NCBI GenBank assembly: GCA_023458755.1
Contig: JAEWYE010000078.1
Coordinates: forward strand, 10,382-74,381
Origin: Bacillota bacterium
Lineage (GTDB): Bacteria > Bacillota > Clostridia > Oscillospirales > Acutalibacteraceae
DNA length: 64,000 nt
Direction: 5' to 3'
In this document: in pieces, positions 17,063 to 26,048 of the stretch
How the letters are laid out: every line of letters begins with the position of its first letter
How positions within the stretch are numbered: the stretch's first letter is position 1
Notes under the pieces: model-generated
Databases searched by the model: none
What the model was told of the DNA's origin: nothing
What the model saw: the letters and a program-made list of their open reading frames with translations, nothing else
Program-made: the position numbers and the translations under genes

Positions 17063-17636
17063 TCTTTCTTTCTGATTTTTGCAAACATGATTCTATATGA
17101 TTCATTTTTATATGTACAGCGGTTCTTATTTTATTCTCCGTCTGTTGACAAGTCAAGTGAATTTGCGTATGTATTTGTATGCTGAGAAACTGTCTTTTTC
17201 AACGGCGGCAATTGCATATTGAAAGTTTTTAACATGTATTTCCTTTTTTAACAATGTCGGAAACGATAAATTTGAAAAAATGAAAATATTTTTTATTTTA
17301 ATTTCTTATAATCATATTTCTGATGGTTTATTGTCAATATTTATAGAAATACGATAGATATTTTGACTGTTTGGCGAATAAAACTGTACATAAAAAAATA
17401 ATTTTTAAAATCTATTGAAAATATTTTTTATTGTGATATACTTGGATTATCAAATAAAAGAGACTTGTCCATGTAAAAGCAGAACAAGTTTTCTCGCAGT
17501 TTGAATCTCCACCGGAACGTGGAAAATGAGTGTTATTACATATCGCAGACACCCGATTTTTGCAGCACAACATTTTCGTAAAAATGATGTTTCCATTGTA
17601 ATAACGCTAAAAAATATTTTTATGAGGAGTGTAAGT
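17063..17636. other. Long AT-rich control region between the MBL gene and the ABC sugar operon
   Basis: A 574-base stretch with no convincing gene. It carries two copies of GAAAATATTTTTTA (17282-17295 and 17417-17430), the second inside the sugar operon promoter (17415-17442). The leader from that promoter to the first gene is about 190 bases. An open frame running into the binding-protein gene from 17526 has no ribosome site. Confidence 0.7.
17415..17442 (+). promoter_or_regulatory. Promoter of the ABC sugar-uptake operon with embedded AT-rich operator motif
   Basis: TTGAAA (17415-17420) and TATACT (17437-17442) have a 16-base spacer containing most of GAAAATATTTTTTA. The core TTTTATTGTGATATACTT is identical to that of the promoter at 30282-30309 about 12.9 kb away, which also has a 16-base spacer. 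Shared control is inferred. Confidence 0.75.
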
Positions 17637-18944
17637 ATGCATATCTCAAAGAAAATTCTTGCATCAGTCTTAGCACTTGGAATGGTTGGATCTTCTTTCG
17701 CAGGCTGCTCAAGTTCTTCCAATGCCAGCAGCGCAGCATCCACAGCAGCGTCCGGAGCGGCATCTGCCGCTGACACAGCACCGGTTACCGTGGAATGGTG
17801 GACAATTTCCATGCAGCCGACCTTCACAAACCTGTTTAACGGTTTAATCAAATCTTACGAAGAGAAAAACAAAAATGTAACCGTAAAGTGGGTTGACCTT
17901 CCTTATGAATCCATTCAGCAAAAATTGATCACCGCATCCGCAGGCGGAAACTCCCCGGACGTGGTTAACTTAAATACACAGATGACCCTTGCTCTTGTAG
18001 CAAAAAATGCTGTTGTTGACTTGGAAAAAGAAGCTACAGCCGAACAAAAAGGTATCTACATTAAATCCCTTTATGATTCCGCAAAGGTTAACGATTCCGT
18101 TTATGCTTTCCCATGGTATGCGGCGCCGAGCGTTATGATCTACAATAAAGATCTGTTTACCAAAGCAGGCCTTTCTACTGTGCCGAAAACCTATGATGAG
18201 GCAAATCAAATGGCGAAGACCATGAAGGACAAAACCGGCGCTTACTTATATGTTCCGGAGGAGTTTAACCATGCGTTGTTCCTTGACGGCATTGATATGC
18301 TCAGCACGGACAAGAAAAAAGCAGCTTTCAATAACGATAAAACACTTGCAAAGCTTACGGAATTAAAGGCTCTTACTTCCAGTGGTACTCTGCCAAAGAC
18401 CGGCTGGGGTGATTGGGATACACAGTTAAAGCTGTTTGAAACCGGCAAACTTGCAGTAATCAATTCTTCCGGTGAATCCGTCGGCAGAATTAAAGATGAA
18501 GCACCGAATATCTATAAGAACATTGCAATCGCAGACCCAATGGTAGGAAAAGCGAATGTTATCTATGATGCACTTATGAATGTGGTCGTTCCGACAGCAA
18601 GCAAGAATCACAAAGCAGCTATTGCTTTCGCAAACTACATTACAAATGACGACTGCCAGCTTGCACTCTGCAAAGCAACCGCATGCTTCCCGTCCACCAC
18701 AAAAGCAGCCTCTGATTCTTTCTTTACATCAGATCAAAAAACATTAGAAGGTCAGGTTCGCAGCATCTCCGCACAAAGCCTGACAAAATCTGCCGATATC
18801 TGCCTGGGTGTACCGAACCAGGATAGTGTTCAGGATGCTGTGAATAAAATTTATGAAGCAAGCATTCAGGGCTCTACCGATCCGAAACAGGCAATCGCAA
18901 CTGCTGAAACAAAAGCTAACAGCATTCTTGCACAAAATAAATAA
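17637..18944 (+). CDS. ABC transporter sugar-binding lipoprotein
   Basis: A 435-residue family 1 (MalE/UgpB-like) solute-binding protein. The signal peptide ends in the lipobox FAGC (Cys24), followed by a Ser/Ala-rich linker and then VEWWTISMQPTF, which begins the binding domain. It should capture an oligosaccharide or glycan outside the cell for the two permeases downstream; the neighbours suggest an N-acetylhexosamine-containing ligand (inference). The ATG at 17637 follows GAGGAG; the open frame begins earlier but without a ribosome site. No ABC ATPase is encoded nearby, so a shared MsmK-type ATPase is probably used. Confidence 0.92.
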   Translation: MHISKKILASVLALGMVGSSFAGCSSSSNASSAASTAASGAASAADTAPVTVEWWTISMQPTFTNLFNGLIKSYEEKNKNVTVKWVDLPYESIQQKLITASAGGNSPDVVNLNTQMTLALVAKNAVVDLEKEATAEQKGIYIKSLYDSAKVNDSVYAFPWYAAPSVMIYNKDLFTKAGLSTVPKTYDEANQMAKTMKDKTGAYLYVPEEFNHALFLDGIDMLSTDKKKAAFNNDKTLAKLTELKALTSSGTLPKTGWGDWDTQLKLFETGKLAVINSSGESVGRIKDEAPNIYKNIAIADPMVGKANVIYDALMNVVVPTASKNHKAAIAFANYITNDDCQLALCKATACFPSTTKAASDSFFTSDQKTLEGQVRSISAQSLTKSADICLGVPNQDSVQDAVNKIYEASIQGSTDPKQAIATAETKANSILAQNK

Positions 18945-19091
18945 TTGCAATACTAATGTAATTGGATTATTGCAGGCAAGGAAAAATTCCTTGCCTGCAG
19001 TAATACATTCCGTATTTTGGTATATGACGGATTGGTGTGTATACACAGGAAAGCTGTGCCACAATCTTGTTGATGAAAGGTGCGACAACTT

Positions 19092-19985
19092 ATGAGTTCG
19101 CTGAAGACAAAAACCCGTCAGACAATAGTTGCTTATTGTTTTATGGCACCGGCGATTGTTATCCTTATTCTTTTTGCGTTAATACCCGTTATCGGCAGTA
19201 TCCCTCTTGCTTTCTGCAATTATTCCGTTGTGGGGCAAACACAGTTTATTGGTTTTGACAACTTCATACGTGCGTTTCATGATCCCGATTTTCTGATTGC
19301 TATTGTAAACTCAGTTTTATTTATATTAATAGTTCCGCCGCTGCAGATTTTATCTATACTGGTGGCAGTTCTTGTGAATAAAAAGCTACCCGGAATCAGT
19401 GCTTTCAGGGTACTTTATTATATACCGGTTGTAACCTCCATGGTTGCGGTTGCAATTATCTGGGGTTTTCTGTTCGATGCAAACGGTGCTATTAACACCC
19501 TGCTTATGAACTGGGGTTGGATTACAGAGCCCTTGGGATTCAAAGACAGCCCGAATACTTCTATGATTTGTGTCATGTTTATTACAATCTGGCAGGGTAT
19601 CGGATATTACATGATGCTTTATCTTGCAGGCATGCAGTCTATTCCCCCTGAATTGGAAGAAGCGGCAATGATTGATGGCGCCAACAAATTTGTCGCTATG
19701 GTAAAAGTTAAGATTCCGCTGTTGAAACCGTATATCTGGTTCTGTACATTGAATTCTCTTATTTCCGCAGTCGGCGTGTTTGATATTATCTTTGTCCTTA
19801 CCAAGGGCGGACCGAATAATTCTACAATGGTTATTAATTACTACTCTTACTACAAAGCTTTCAACGATTATGAATTCGGTTATTCCGCTGCGGTTGGTCT
19901 GGTACTTGCCGTTATTACGACAATATTCAGTATTGCCGTGTTCGCATATGGTAAAAAAGGAGGAGGTATGACATACAATGACTAG
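19092..19985 (+). CDS. ABC sugar transporter permease (MalF-like)
   Basis: A 297-residue membrane protein with about six transmembrane segments and the EAA loop EEAAMIDGANKFVAMVKVKI that contacts the ATPase. It belongs to the carbohydrate uptake family 1 permeases and pairs with the next gene. The ATG at 19092 is preferred over an upstream GTG because AAAGGTG lies at a better distance. The end overlaps the start of the second permease by 8 bases, indicating translational coupling. Confidence 0.93.
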   Translation: MSSLKTKTRQTIVAYCFMAPAIVILILFALIPVIGSIPLAFCNYSVVGQTQFIGFDNFIRAFHDPDFLIAIVNSVLFILIVPPLQILSILVAVLVNKKLPGISAFRVLYYIPVVTSMVAVAIIWGFLFDANGAINTLLMNWGWITEPLGFKDSPNTSMICVMFITIWQGIGYYMMLYLAGMQSIPPELEEAAMIDGANKFVAMVKVKIPLLKPYIWFCTLNSLISAVGVFDIIFVLTKGGPNNSTMVINYYSYYKAFNDYEFGYSAAVGLVLAVITTIFSIAVFAYGKKGGGMTYND

Positions 19986-20829
19986 TACAGTTGCTATTAA
20001 GTCCACTCGAAAGAAAACAAGAAAGGCAGTTTCGACCTTCTTTATTTATGTAATGCTGGTTCTGATCGGGATTGTGTTTGCCGGCCCATTTCTGTGGCTG
20101 CTCATCACCTCCTTTCGTAGCGGTGCAAATTTATATGATTTGAACTTGTTTGCCGGCAGCTATAATATGGATAATTTTGTCGGCGTTGTCAACTTTCTGA
20201 ATATTCCTCAGTATGTTCTGAATACGCTTATCATCACCATTGGCGCAATCGCTCTCGATGTTATTTTTTCCTCCTTGTGTGCGTATCCGTTGGCACTTAT
20301 GGATTTTGCCGGGAAAAAATTGATTACTATTATGCTGATCGCACTTATGATCATACCTGCCGCTGCCGGTCTGGTTATTACTTATTTGACCATTTCGTAC
20401 ATGCATCTGCTCAATACCTTCGCGGGCTGCATTCTTCCGTGCTCCGTCGGTGCGTTCAGCATTATTTTACTTCGTCAGGCCTATATGGGTATTCCGAAGG
20501 AACTGATGGATGCCGCCAGAATCGACGGCGCCTCTGAACTTAAAATTTGGGCAAAAATCATGCTGCCGGAAATTAAGGCGACCATTACCACTGTTGTTAT
20601 TTTCGACTTTATCGGCAACTGGAACCAGTTCTTGTGGCCGATTATCATCTTACAGGATCCGACTAAATATCCGTTGGCAACCGCTCTGCAATATCTGCAC
20701 GGCACATTTAACTACAAATTTGGTTACATTGCGGCAGGCACAATCATCTCGATTATCCCGGTTATTATCGTATTTCTGATTTTCCAAAAGAATTATATTG
20801 AAGCAGTGGCCGGTGCTGTAAAAGGATAG
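19978..20829 (+). CDS. ABC sugar transporter permease (MalG-like)
   Basis: A 283-residue inner-membrane permease with about six hydrophobic segments. The EAA-type loop reads DAARIDGASELKIWAKIMLP and the C-terminus (FQKNYIEAVAGAVKG) is typical of MalG-type proteins. AGGAGG precedes the ATG, which lies within the end of the previous gene. With the binding lipoprotein it completes the membrane part of an importer whose ATPase is missing from this locus. Confidence 0.93.
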   Translation: MTSTVAIKSTRKKTRKAVSTFFIYVMLVLIGIVFAGPFLWLLITSFRSGANLYDLNLFAGSYNMDNFVGVVNFLNIPQYVLNTLIITIGAIALDVIFSSLCAYPLALMDFAGKKLITIMLIALMIIPAAAGLVITYLTISYMHLLNTFAGCILPCSVGAFSIILLRQAYMGIPKELMDAARIDGASELKIWAKIMLPEIKATITTVVIFDFIGNWNQFLWPIIILQDPTKYPLATALQYLHGTFNYKFGYIAAGTIISIIPVIIVFLIFQKNYIEAVAGAVKG

Positions 20830-20838
20830 TGATTTTGC

Positions 20839-22080
20839 TTGCTGAACGATCAGTATTATGTTTGGGTTGAAATTGATGCAAACAAAAAGCGGATTCTCAA
20901 TTCCGCTGTGTTTGAGCAGACGCTGAAAAAATGTGTATTGGCGGGAATCGGCACCGTAATACTTAGCGTGAAAGATACAACCGGTTTTTGCCTTTACCAC
21001 AGTTCGTTTGTGCCGCACTACTCGAAATTCGACTCTGATTTTGAGAATACAGATTATTTGCGGGCATATCTTACTCTTGCACATCAGTATGGGGTAAAGC
21101 TTTGCGCAGGAATCGACGTATTTTCCGAGGGACGCGTACAGCAGAGAAATTCCCTTTCCCCGGGATTTTCTCACCCCATGTGGCAGACACAGATTTACGG
21201 TCTGGATGAAACAGGAAATCCGAAAATACAAAAAGTTTCGGATGTGGCCTCTATTCAAACAACAGGCTCTATTGACGATTTCCATGAGATATTTGTAAAT
21301 CCGGTTCTGGAAGAAGTGCAGGATTATGAACTTTCCATCATAAGGGAACTCCTTGAAAACTATGAACTGGACGGCATTGTTCTTGACAGGGCACGTTTTG
21401 TCGGATTGAGTTCGGATTTCAGCGATGCGGCCAGAGCAAAATTCGAGGAATTTTCAGGACGGAAAGTAGCCTCTTGGCCGGAGGATATTTATCGCTATAC
21501 ATCCGGCGAATCCGGTCTTCAGGTGGAGTATGGACCTGATTTTGGAAAGTGGATTATATTCCGCGCACAGGTAATTAAAAATTTCATGGTAAAAGTCCGC
21601 CAAGTGGTCGATCAGGCAAAGCATAAAGTGAAATTCATCGATTATACCGGTTCTTGGTATCCCTTGTACTACTTAGTCGGAGCCAATTGGGCCGGTCAGC
21701 GTTACATAACAGAAGATTATCCCGGTGTGGATGGAACAGAATATACCAAAACAGCGTATGCGGAATATCTTGATACGCTGCTATCGGGCTTTTATTACAG
21801 TGATGTCACAAGGCGGGACGCGGAAAAAAGCGGTCAGCCTGCCTACTGGTACAGCGTTGAGGGCTCCGGTGATTTGGTGGAACAGGTCGTGGGGAATACA
21901 GTCCCCTATGTAGGCAGTTTATTCTTAAAACAATATGAGAAAAGCGGCGAGAATTTTCGTAAAGCCGTGGAAATGTGTTTTCAAAAATCATCCGGTTGTA
22001 TGCTGTTTGATTTGTGCTATCTGGATGATTACGACTGGTGGGAGTATGCCCATATCGACGGAATCAATAGAAAGATGTAA
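20839..22080 (+). CDS. GHL10-type glycoside-hydrolase-like protein, no signal peptide
   Basis: A 413-residue protein resembling the GHL10 (DUF187) TIM-barrel group. The key segment is VNPVLEEVQDYEL, about 20 residues before YELDGIVLDRARF, the usual NP-x-pev-rdy / DGIhlD-R pattern of that family. Asp in DGIVLD is a candidate catalytic residue. There is no signal peptide or membrane segment, so it should act in the cytosol on imported material, unlike many secreted GHL10 proteins. It begins with TTG 9 bases after the permease stop, with GGATAGTG upstream. The substrate is unknown. Confidence 0.7.
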   Translation: MLNDQYYVWVEIDANKKRILNSAVFEQTLKKCVLAGIGTVILSVKDTTGFCLYHSSFVPHYSKFDSDFENTDYLRAYLTLAHQYGVKLCAGIDVFSEGRVQQRNSLSPGFSHPMWQTQIYGLDETGNPKIQKVSDVASIQTTGSIDDFHEIFVNPVLEEVQDYELSIIRELLENYELDGIVLDRARFVGLSSDFSDAARAKFEEFSGRKVASWPEDIYRYTSGESGLQVEYGPDFGKWIIFRAQVIKNFMVKVRQVVDQAKHKVKFIDYTGSWYPLYYLVGANWAGQRYITEDYPGVDGTEYTKTAYAEYLDTLLSGFYYSDVTRRDAEKSGQPAYWYSVEGSGDLVEQVVGNTVPYVGSLFLKQYEKSGENFRKAVEMCFQKSSGCMLFDLCYLDDYDWWEYAHIDGINRKM

Positions 22081-22091
22081 TAGGAATACCC

Positions 22092-22143
22092 GATAAACGT
22101 GTAAAAACGATCTTGCCTTGACTTGATTTTTTGTACACGTTTT
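22092..22143 (+). repeat. Intercistronic hairpin upstream of the GNAT gene
   Basis: An inverted repeat AAACGTGTA-AAAA / TTTT-TGTACACGTTT with one bulged base, between the GHL10-like gene and the GNAT gene. It ends in T-rich sequence and could attenuate or stabilise the polycistronic message. Confidence 0.55.
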
Positions 22144-22174
22144 CTTGGATATTCGTGTACAAGGGGTGCAGGGA

Positions 22175-23134
22175 ATGGACAGTAATTTTATTTTAGAATC
22201 TTGGGATGAGAAAAATGCAGGGGAAATCGCGGAACTTTGGAACCGGAACTTCCCCGAATGCTACCGTACAAACAAAGCTTTGCTCATGCGCAAGGTAGTA
22301 AACGACGCAGACCTGTTTACTCCCGGAACTTTTGTATGCAAAAAAGACGGCAAAATCATCGGATTGATTGCCACAAAAATATCCGACAATTCGCTCCCCG
22401 AATATCAGCAGACAGCATGGCTTAGCGCACTGCTCGTAGATAAGCCGTTTCGACGTAATGGGTTTGGCAGCTTTTTCTATCAAAAGGCAGAGCATGAACT
22501 GAAAAAACACGGTATTAAAACACTGCTGGTAGCAGGGGAAATGGACAATTTCTTTTCCGGTATTCCGAATCCGACACCGGAATCGAAACATTTCTTTTCC
22601 AAACATGGCTTTGTGCTGAACGATGTGAACCATTATGATTTGACAGCGGATGTATCCAAAATTGATTTTGACAGTTTCCCGATTAAAGTAAACGATACCG
22701 ATGAATTTGTTACCCGGCCGATGACCCAGCCGGACATTCCGGAAATCGAGCGCTTTTTCAGCAAGGAATTTCCGGGACGCTGGAAGTTTGAAATCATGCG
22801 CCATATCCGTGAAGGCGGCGACTTTAACCATGTGTTAGTGCTTTGCAGAAGCACTCGGGTTATTGGCTTTTGCAAGGTTTTTGTCAGTCATAACGTGAAC
22901 AGCGACTTCAACACCCAGCTAGGCGAAAGTTGGGGCAGCCTGGGTCCCATCGGCATTTCGGAAGAAGTACGGGGAATGGGCTTGGGCAACCGGATTCTGC
23001 GGGACTCCTTAAAACATTTAAAAGCTTTGGGTGCTCATAATGTCAATATCGACTGGACTGTTTTAAAGGATTTTTACGGGCAGTTCGGTTTTGTTCCATG
23101 GCGTACCTATTTGGGTGCATATAAGGAAATTTAG
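22175..23134 (+). CDS. Tandem-domain GNAT acetyltransferase
   Basis: A 319-residue protein with two GNAT folds. The first (about 1-150) has LLVDKPFRRNGFGSFFYQKA and the second (about 160-319) has IGISEEVRGMGLGNRILRDS; both carry the R/Q-x-x-G-x-G/A acetyl-CoA loop. GNAT enzymes move acetyl groups from acetyl-CoA to amines; here an amino sugar is a reasonable but unproven acceptor. The ATG at 22175 follows AGGGG-type sequence. It is in line with the sugar genes on both sides, so it is likely part of the locus rather than a passenger. Confidence 0.8.
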   Translation: MDSNFILESWDEKNAGEIAELWNRNFPECYRTNKALLMRKVVNDADLFTPGTFVCKKDGKIIGLIATKISDNSLPEYQQTAWLSALLVDKPFRRNGFGSFFYQKAEHELKKHGIKTLLVAGEMDNFFSGIPNPTPESKHFFSKHGFVLNDVNHYDLTADVSKIDFDSFPIKVNDTDEFVTRPMTQPDIPEIERFFSKEFPGRWKFEIMRHIREGGDFNHVLVLCRSTRVIGFCKVFVSHNVNSDFNTQLGESWGSLGPIGISEEVRGMGLGNRILRDSLKHLKALGAHNVNIDWTVLKDFYGQFGFVPWRTYLGAYKEI

Positions 23135-23146
23135 GGGGAACTACCA

Positions 23147-24100
23147 TTGAAAAAGCAACTGCCATTTGCTCTTTGCCTTGTTTTTACGCTCCTATTGACA
23201 GCATGTTCCGGTCAGCCTTCCGTCAGCAGTACAGTATCCAAGACCGCTGTTTCCAAAAGTGCGGCATCCTCTTCCAGTAAAGCAGAAATTGCGGCTGCAA
23301 AGGATGGGGCAAACAATCTGACTTGGATGAACAGTGGAATTAAGGATGGCCCGGATGACGGCCCCGGTTATTCCGTTTATTCGAATGTCGGCTACAACAA
23401 GGCTTCGGCTACTGTTTGCCTGAGTCAGGCAAAAACGAACCTTTCCAGAAAGTCCGATAAAAAAGATATCAATGCGTACGCGTTTTTGGGAATTGATGTT
23501 TACCGCGGCGGCACACAATGGACCAACTGTGTGGATGCGGGTTTGCTCCGTTCCGGCAATAACGGAAAATGGCATGCCTGTGCAAACCGATACATGGTAT
23601 CGCCGGATGATAATAAATGGTGGGAATCTACTGTAAATCTCAATGAAACCCACGACTACAAACTCGTGTTGGATTCTTCGAAAAAGGACGAACAGATTAC
23701 CTTACAGATTTTTGATGTGACCGATCATAATAAGCTCGTGGATTCCAAAACTTTTGAGTTTTATTATGCGAAAAAGGACGGAAGCACAACTTCCTATTAT
23801 CACTGTATTTCTATGGCGTTTCCACCGGAGATTTGCTACGATACGAAGGGAAATGCGGACTGCACTGAATATCAGGAAGTTTTAAAATACAATACGAATC
23901 AGGGGCTGTATTTTAAAAACGCAGTAATCAAAGACGCGACATTATACAATGCGTCCGGAAGTCATTCTTGGACACAGGAGTGTACCAAAGACCGTTTTAT
24001 GTGGCCGACGAAACTCAATACCGTGGATTACCCATGCACAACACTGCAAACGGTAAAAAAAGATTATGAAGAAATCGTCAATATTGATTTAAACCATTAA
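23147..24100 (+). CDS. Putative lipoprotein, first of three tandem paralogues of an unrecognised family
   Basis: A 317-residue protein. A signal peptide ends in the lipobox LTAC (Cys20), then a Ser/Lys linker, then a domain of about 260 residues shared with the next two genes. Shared landmarks: LTWMN, DDGP, GYNKAS, RKSDKKD, GIDVY...WTNC.DAGL, HDYKLVLD, DRFMWP and a final IDLN.H. Alternating short hydrophobic strands suggest a beta-sandwich, perhaps a carbohydrate-binding or concanavalin-like fold; this is inference. I recognise no named family. It begins with TTG behind AGGGGG, 12 bases after the GNAT stop. Confidence 0.78.
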   Translation: MKKQLPFALCLVFTLLLTACSGQPSVSSTVSKTAVSKSAASSSSKAEIAAAKDGANNLTWMNSGIKDGPDDGPGYSVYSNVGYNKASATVCLSQAKTNLSRKSDKKDINAYAFLGIDVYRGGTQWTNCVDAGLLRSGNNGKWHACANRYMVSPDDNKWWESTVNLNETHDYKLVLDSSKKDEQITLQIFDVTDHNKLVDSKTFEFYYAKKDGSTTSYYHCISMAFPPEICYDTKGNADCTEYQEVLKYNTNQGLYFKNAVIKDATLYNASGSHSWTQECTKDRFMWPTKLNTVDYPCTTLQTVKKDYEEIVNIDLNH

Positions 24101-24115
24101 GAAAGGCTGAATCGA

Positions 24116-24922
24116 ATGAGTCAACAATCAACGAATCTTACTTGGATCAATACCAGCACCAAAGTTGGGGACAACGATGGCCCAGCTTATGTTGTTTACT
24201 CCAATATTGGATATAACAAGGCCTCCGAAGTGATTGCCATCAGCAAAATTCAAAAGAATTTTATCCGCAGAAGCGATAAGAAAACGGTAAATGCCTATCT
24301 GTTTTTGGGAATTGATGTGTATGACAGTGAAACGAAGGAATGGAAGAACTGTGCAGATGCCGGGTTGGGTTATATTGGCGCAACCGGTGGATTTCATGCG
24401 TTTGTTAACCGTTTTATTGTTGAAGACGGCGACATTTCCTGGTGGGAATCCCCGACTGAACTGAATCCGGAACACGATTTTAAAATTGTGCTGGATACCT
24501 CGAAAAAAGACGGCGCATTGTTTCTTTCCATCATTGACATTACAGACGGCAATAAAACTGTGGATACAAAAGAATTCAGCATGAGCTATGTCAAGGCTGA
24601 CGGCAGCAACACTGCGTATTATCAGGACTATGCCATAGATTTTCCAGACGATGTCTGCAAAGATACTAACGGAAACGACTCGAAAGAGTGGAATCAGGTA
24701 GTGTTTTATAATACCGATGAGGATTTGTATATGAAAAATATACAGGTGTCCGACGCGTATCTGTACAATCCATCCGGCAGCTACCTTTGGACGGAAGAAT
24801 ACACGGAAGACCGTTTTTTGTGGCCGTATAAAACCAGAACGGTGGATTACATCTGCACAACCGTAAATGCGGTGCACAGCGATTATGAAACCGTAATTGA
24901 TTTGGATATGAATCGTCACTAA
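24116..24922 (+). CDS. Leaderless middle paralogue of the tandem family
   Basis: A 268-residue protein equal to the mature domain of its two neighbours (TNLTWIN, DNDGPAYVVYSNIGYNKAS, RRSDKK, GIDVYDSETKEWKNCADAGL, EDRFLWP, IDLDMN) but starting directly at the domain with no signal peptide. The ATG follows GAAAGG at normal spacing, and no in-frame upstream signal sequence exists in the 15-base gap. It should be cytosolic unless exported another way. Two conserved cysteines elsewhere in the family are replaced, for example in the GGFHAF region where the neighbours have an HAC motif. Confidence 0.75.
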   Translation: MSQQSTNLTWINTSTKVGDNDGPAYVVYSNIGYNKASEVIAISKIQKNFIRRSDKKTVNAYLFLGIDVYDSETKEWKNCADAGLGYIGATGGFHAFVNRFIVEDGDISWWESPTELNPEHDFKIVLDTSKKDGALFLSIIDITDGNKTVDTKEFSMSYVKADGSNTAYYQDYAIDFPDDVCKDTNGNDSKEWNQVVFYNTDEDLYMKNIQVSDAYLYNPSGSYLWTEEYTEDRFLWPYKTRTVDYICTTVNAVHSDYETVIDLDMNRH

Positions 24923-24955
24923 GCGTGATAATATTTCACACAGGGGAGTGATAGT

Positions 24956-25891
24956 ATGAAAACAGATCGAAAGCAACGGGCACTGATTTTTGGGGCAGCC
25001 TGTTTAATGTTCTTTTCGGCCTGCTCGGGCCCTTCAAACACGGGCAGTGCCGCATCCTCAAAAGCAGCGTCTTCCAAGAGTGAGCCAGTTACCAACAAGT
25101 ATACCAACCAAACCTGGCTGAATAACGGTAACAAAGTCGGTGATAATGATGGCCCGGCTTATGTTGTTTATTCCAAGCAGGGCTATAACAAAGCGTCCCA
25201 GATAATCGAAGTCAGCAAAATGAAAGTGAATCTGGTTCGCAAGAGTGATAAAAAGACACTCAATGGCTATGCGTTTATCGGCATGGATGTTTACAACAGC
25301 AAAACAAATCAGTGGACGAACTGCATTGATGCCGGCTTAGGATTTATCGGCAGTACCGGAAAATGCCACGCCTGCATCAACCGCTATTCGGCTCCTCCGG
25401 ATGAGCCGAACTGGTGGGAATCTTCGGTGGAACTCGATACCAGTCATGATTACAAGCTGGTGTTGGATGCATCCGAAAAGGACGAGCAAGTTACTTTGTC
25501 CATTTATGATGTGACAGCGGGTGACAAAAAAGTGGATTCTAAGACCTTCAGCTTGTACTATGCCAAGAAGGACGGCAAAAACATTGCGGTTTATCAAGAT
25601 TATGCAATGGACTATCCGGAAGATGTCCGTCTGGATACACAAAAACAGATTTCAACCGATTGGGAACAAATTACGCTGTATAACACAAACGAAGGTATGT
25701 ACATGAAAAACATCGTAGCGAAGGACTTGTCCCTTTATGATGCTTCCGGGTGTCATCCTTGGACAGCGGACCGTACGGCAGACCGCTTTATGTGGCCGGA
25801 TAAAACCAGCTCCATCAAGTATGTTACCACTACGGTTACGCAGAACAAGCAGGATACCGACACAACAATCGATTTAAACATGAATCATTAA
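24956..25891 (+). CDS. Putative lipoprotein, third tandem paralogue
   Basis: A 311-residue protein with a signal peptide ending in lipobox FSAC (Cys23), a Ser/Ala/Lys linker and the same domain as the two preceding genes. It shares DNDGPAYVVYS with the second copy and GKCHACINRY, TSHDYKLVLD and DSKTFSLYYAKKDG with the first, so the three are one family that arose by tandem duplication. The ATG at 24956 follows AGGGGAG. Surface attachment fits a role in gathering or recognising glycan, which is inference from the neighbours. Confidence 0.78.
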   Translation: MKTDRKQRALIFGAACLMFFSACSGPSNTGSAASSKAASSKSEPVTNKYTNQTWLNNGNKVGDNDGPAYVVYSKQGYNKASQIIEVSKMKVNLVRKSDKKTLNGYAFIGMDVYNSKTNQWTNCIDAGLGFIGSTGKCHACINRYSAPPDEPNWWESSVELDTSHDYKLVLDASEKDEQVTLSIYDVTAGDKKVDSKTFSLYYAKKDGKNIAVYQDYAMDYPEDVRLDTQKQISTDWEQITLYNTNEGMYMKNIVAKDLSLYDASGCHPWTADRTADRFMWPDKTSSIKYVTTTVTQNKQDTDTTIDLNMNH

Positions 25892-25936
25892 TGCTTACAA
25901 CACTACTTTTGATAAATACATTCTAATCTCTTTCTT

Positions 25937-25996
25937 ATACGAATTCTCCTTGGAAATGTCTTTTGCTTCGGCGGACACTCTTAGGGGAATTCGTAT
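25937..25996 (+). repeat. Intercistronic hairpin (ATACGAATTCTCC arms) upstream of GH20 gene
   Basis: Arms at 25937-25949 and 25984-25996 pair over about 13 bases. A related hairpin with ATACGGATTCTC arms precedes nagB (32763-32802). Neither is followed by a strong T run, so these are more likely processing or stabilising elements than terminators. Confidence 0.6.
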
Positions 25997-26048
25997 TATA
26001 CGTACACATTCTTTCTGTTCATATAAAAGTGAAAGGCGGTTTACAAAT

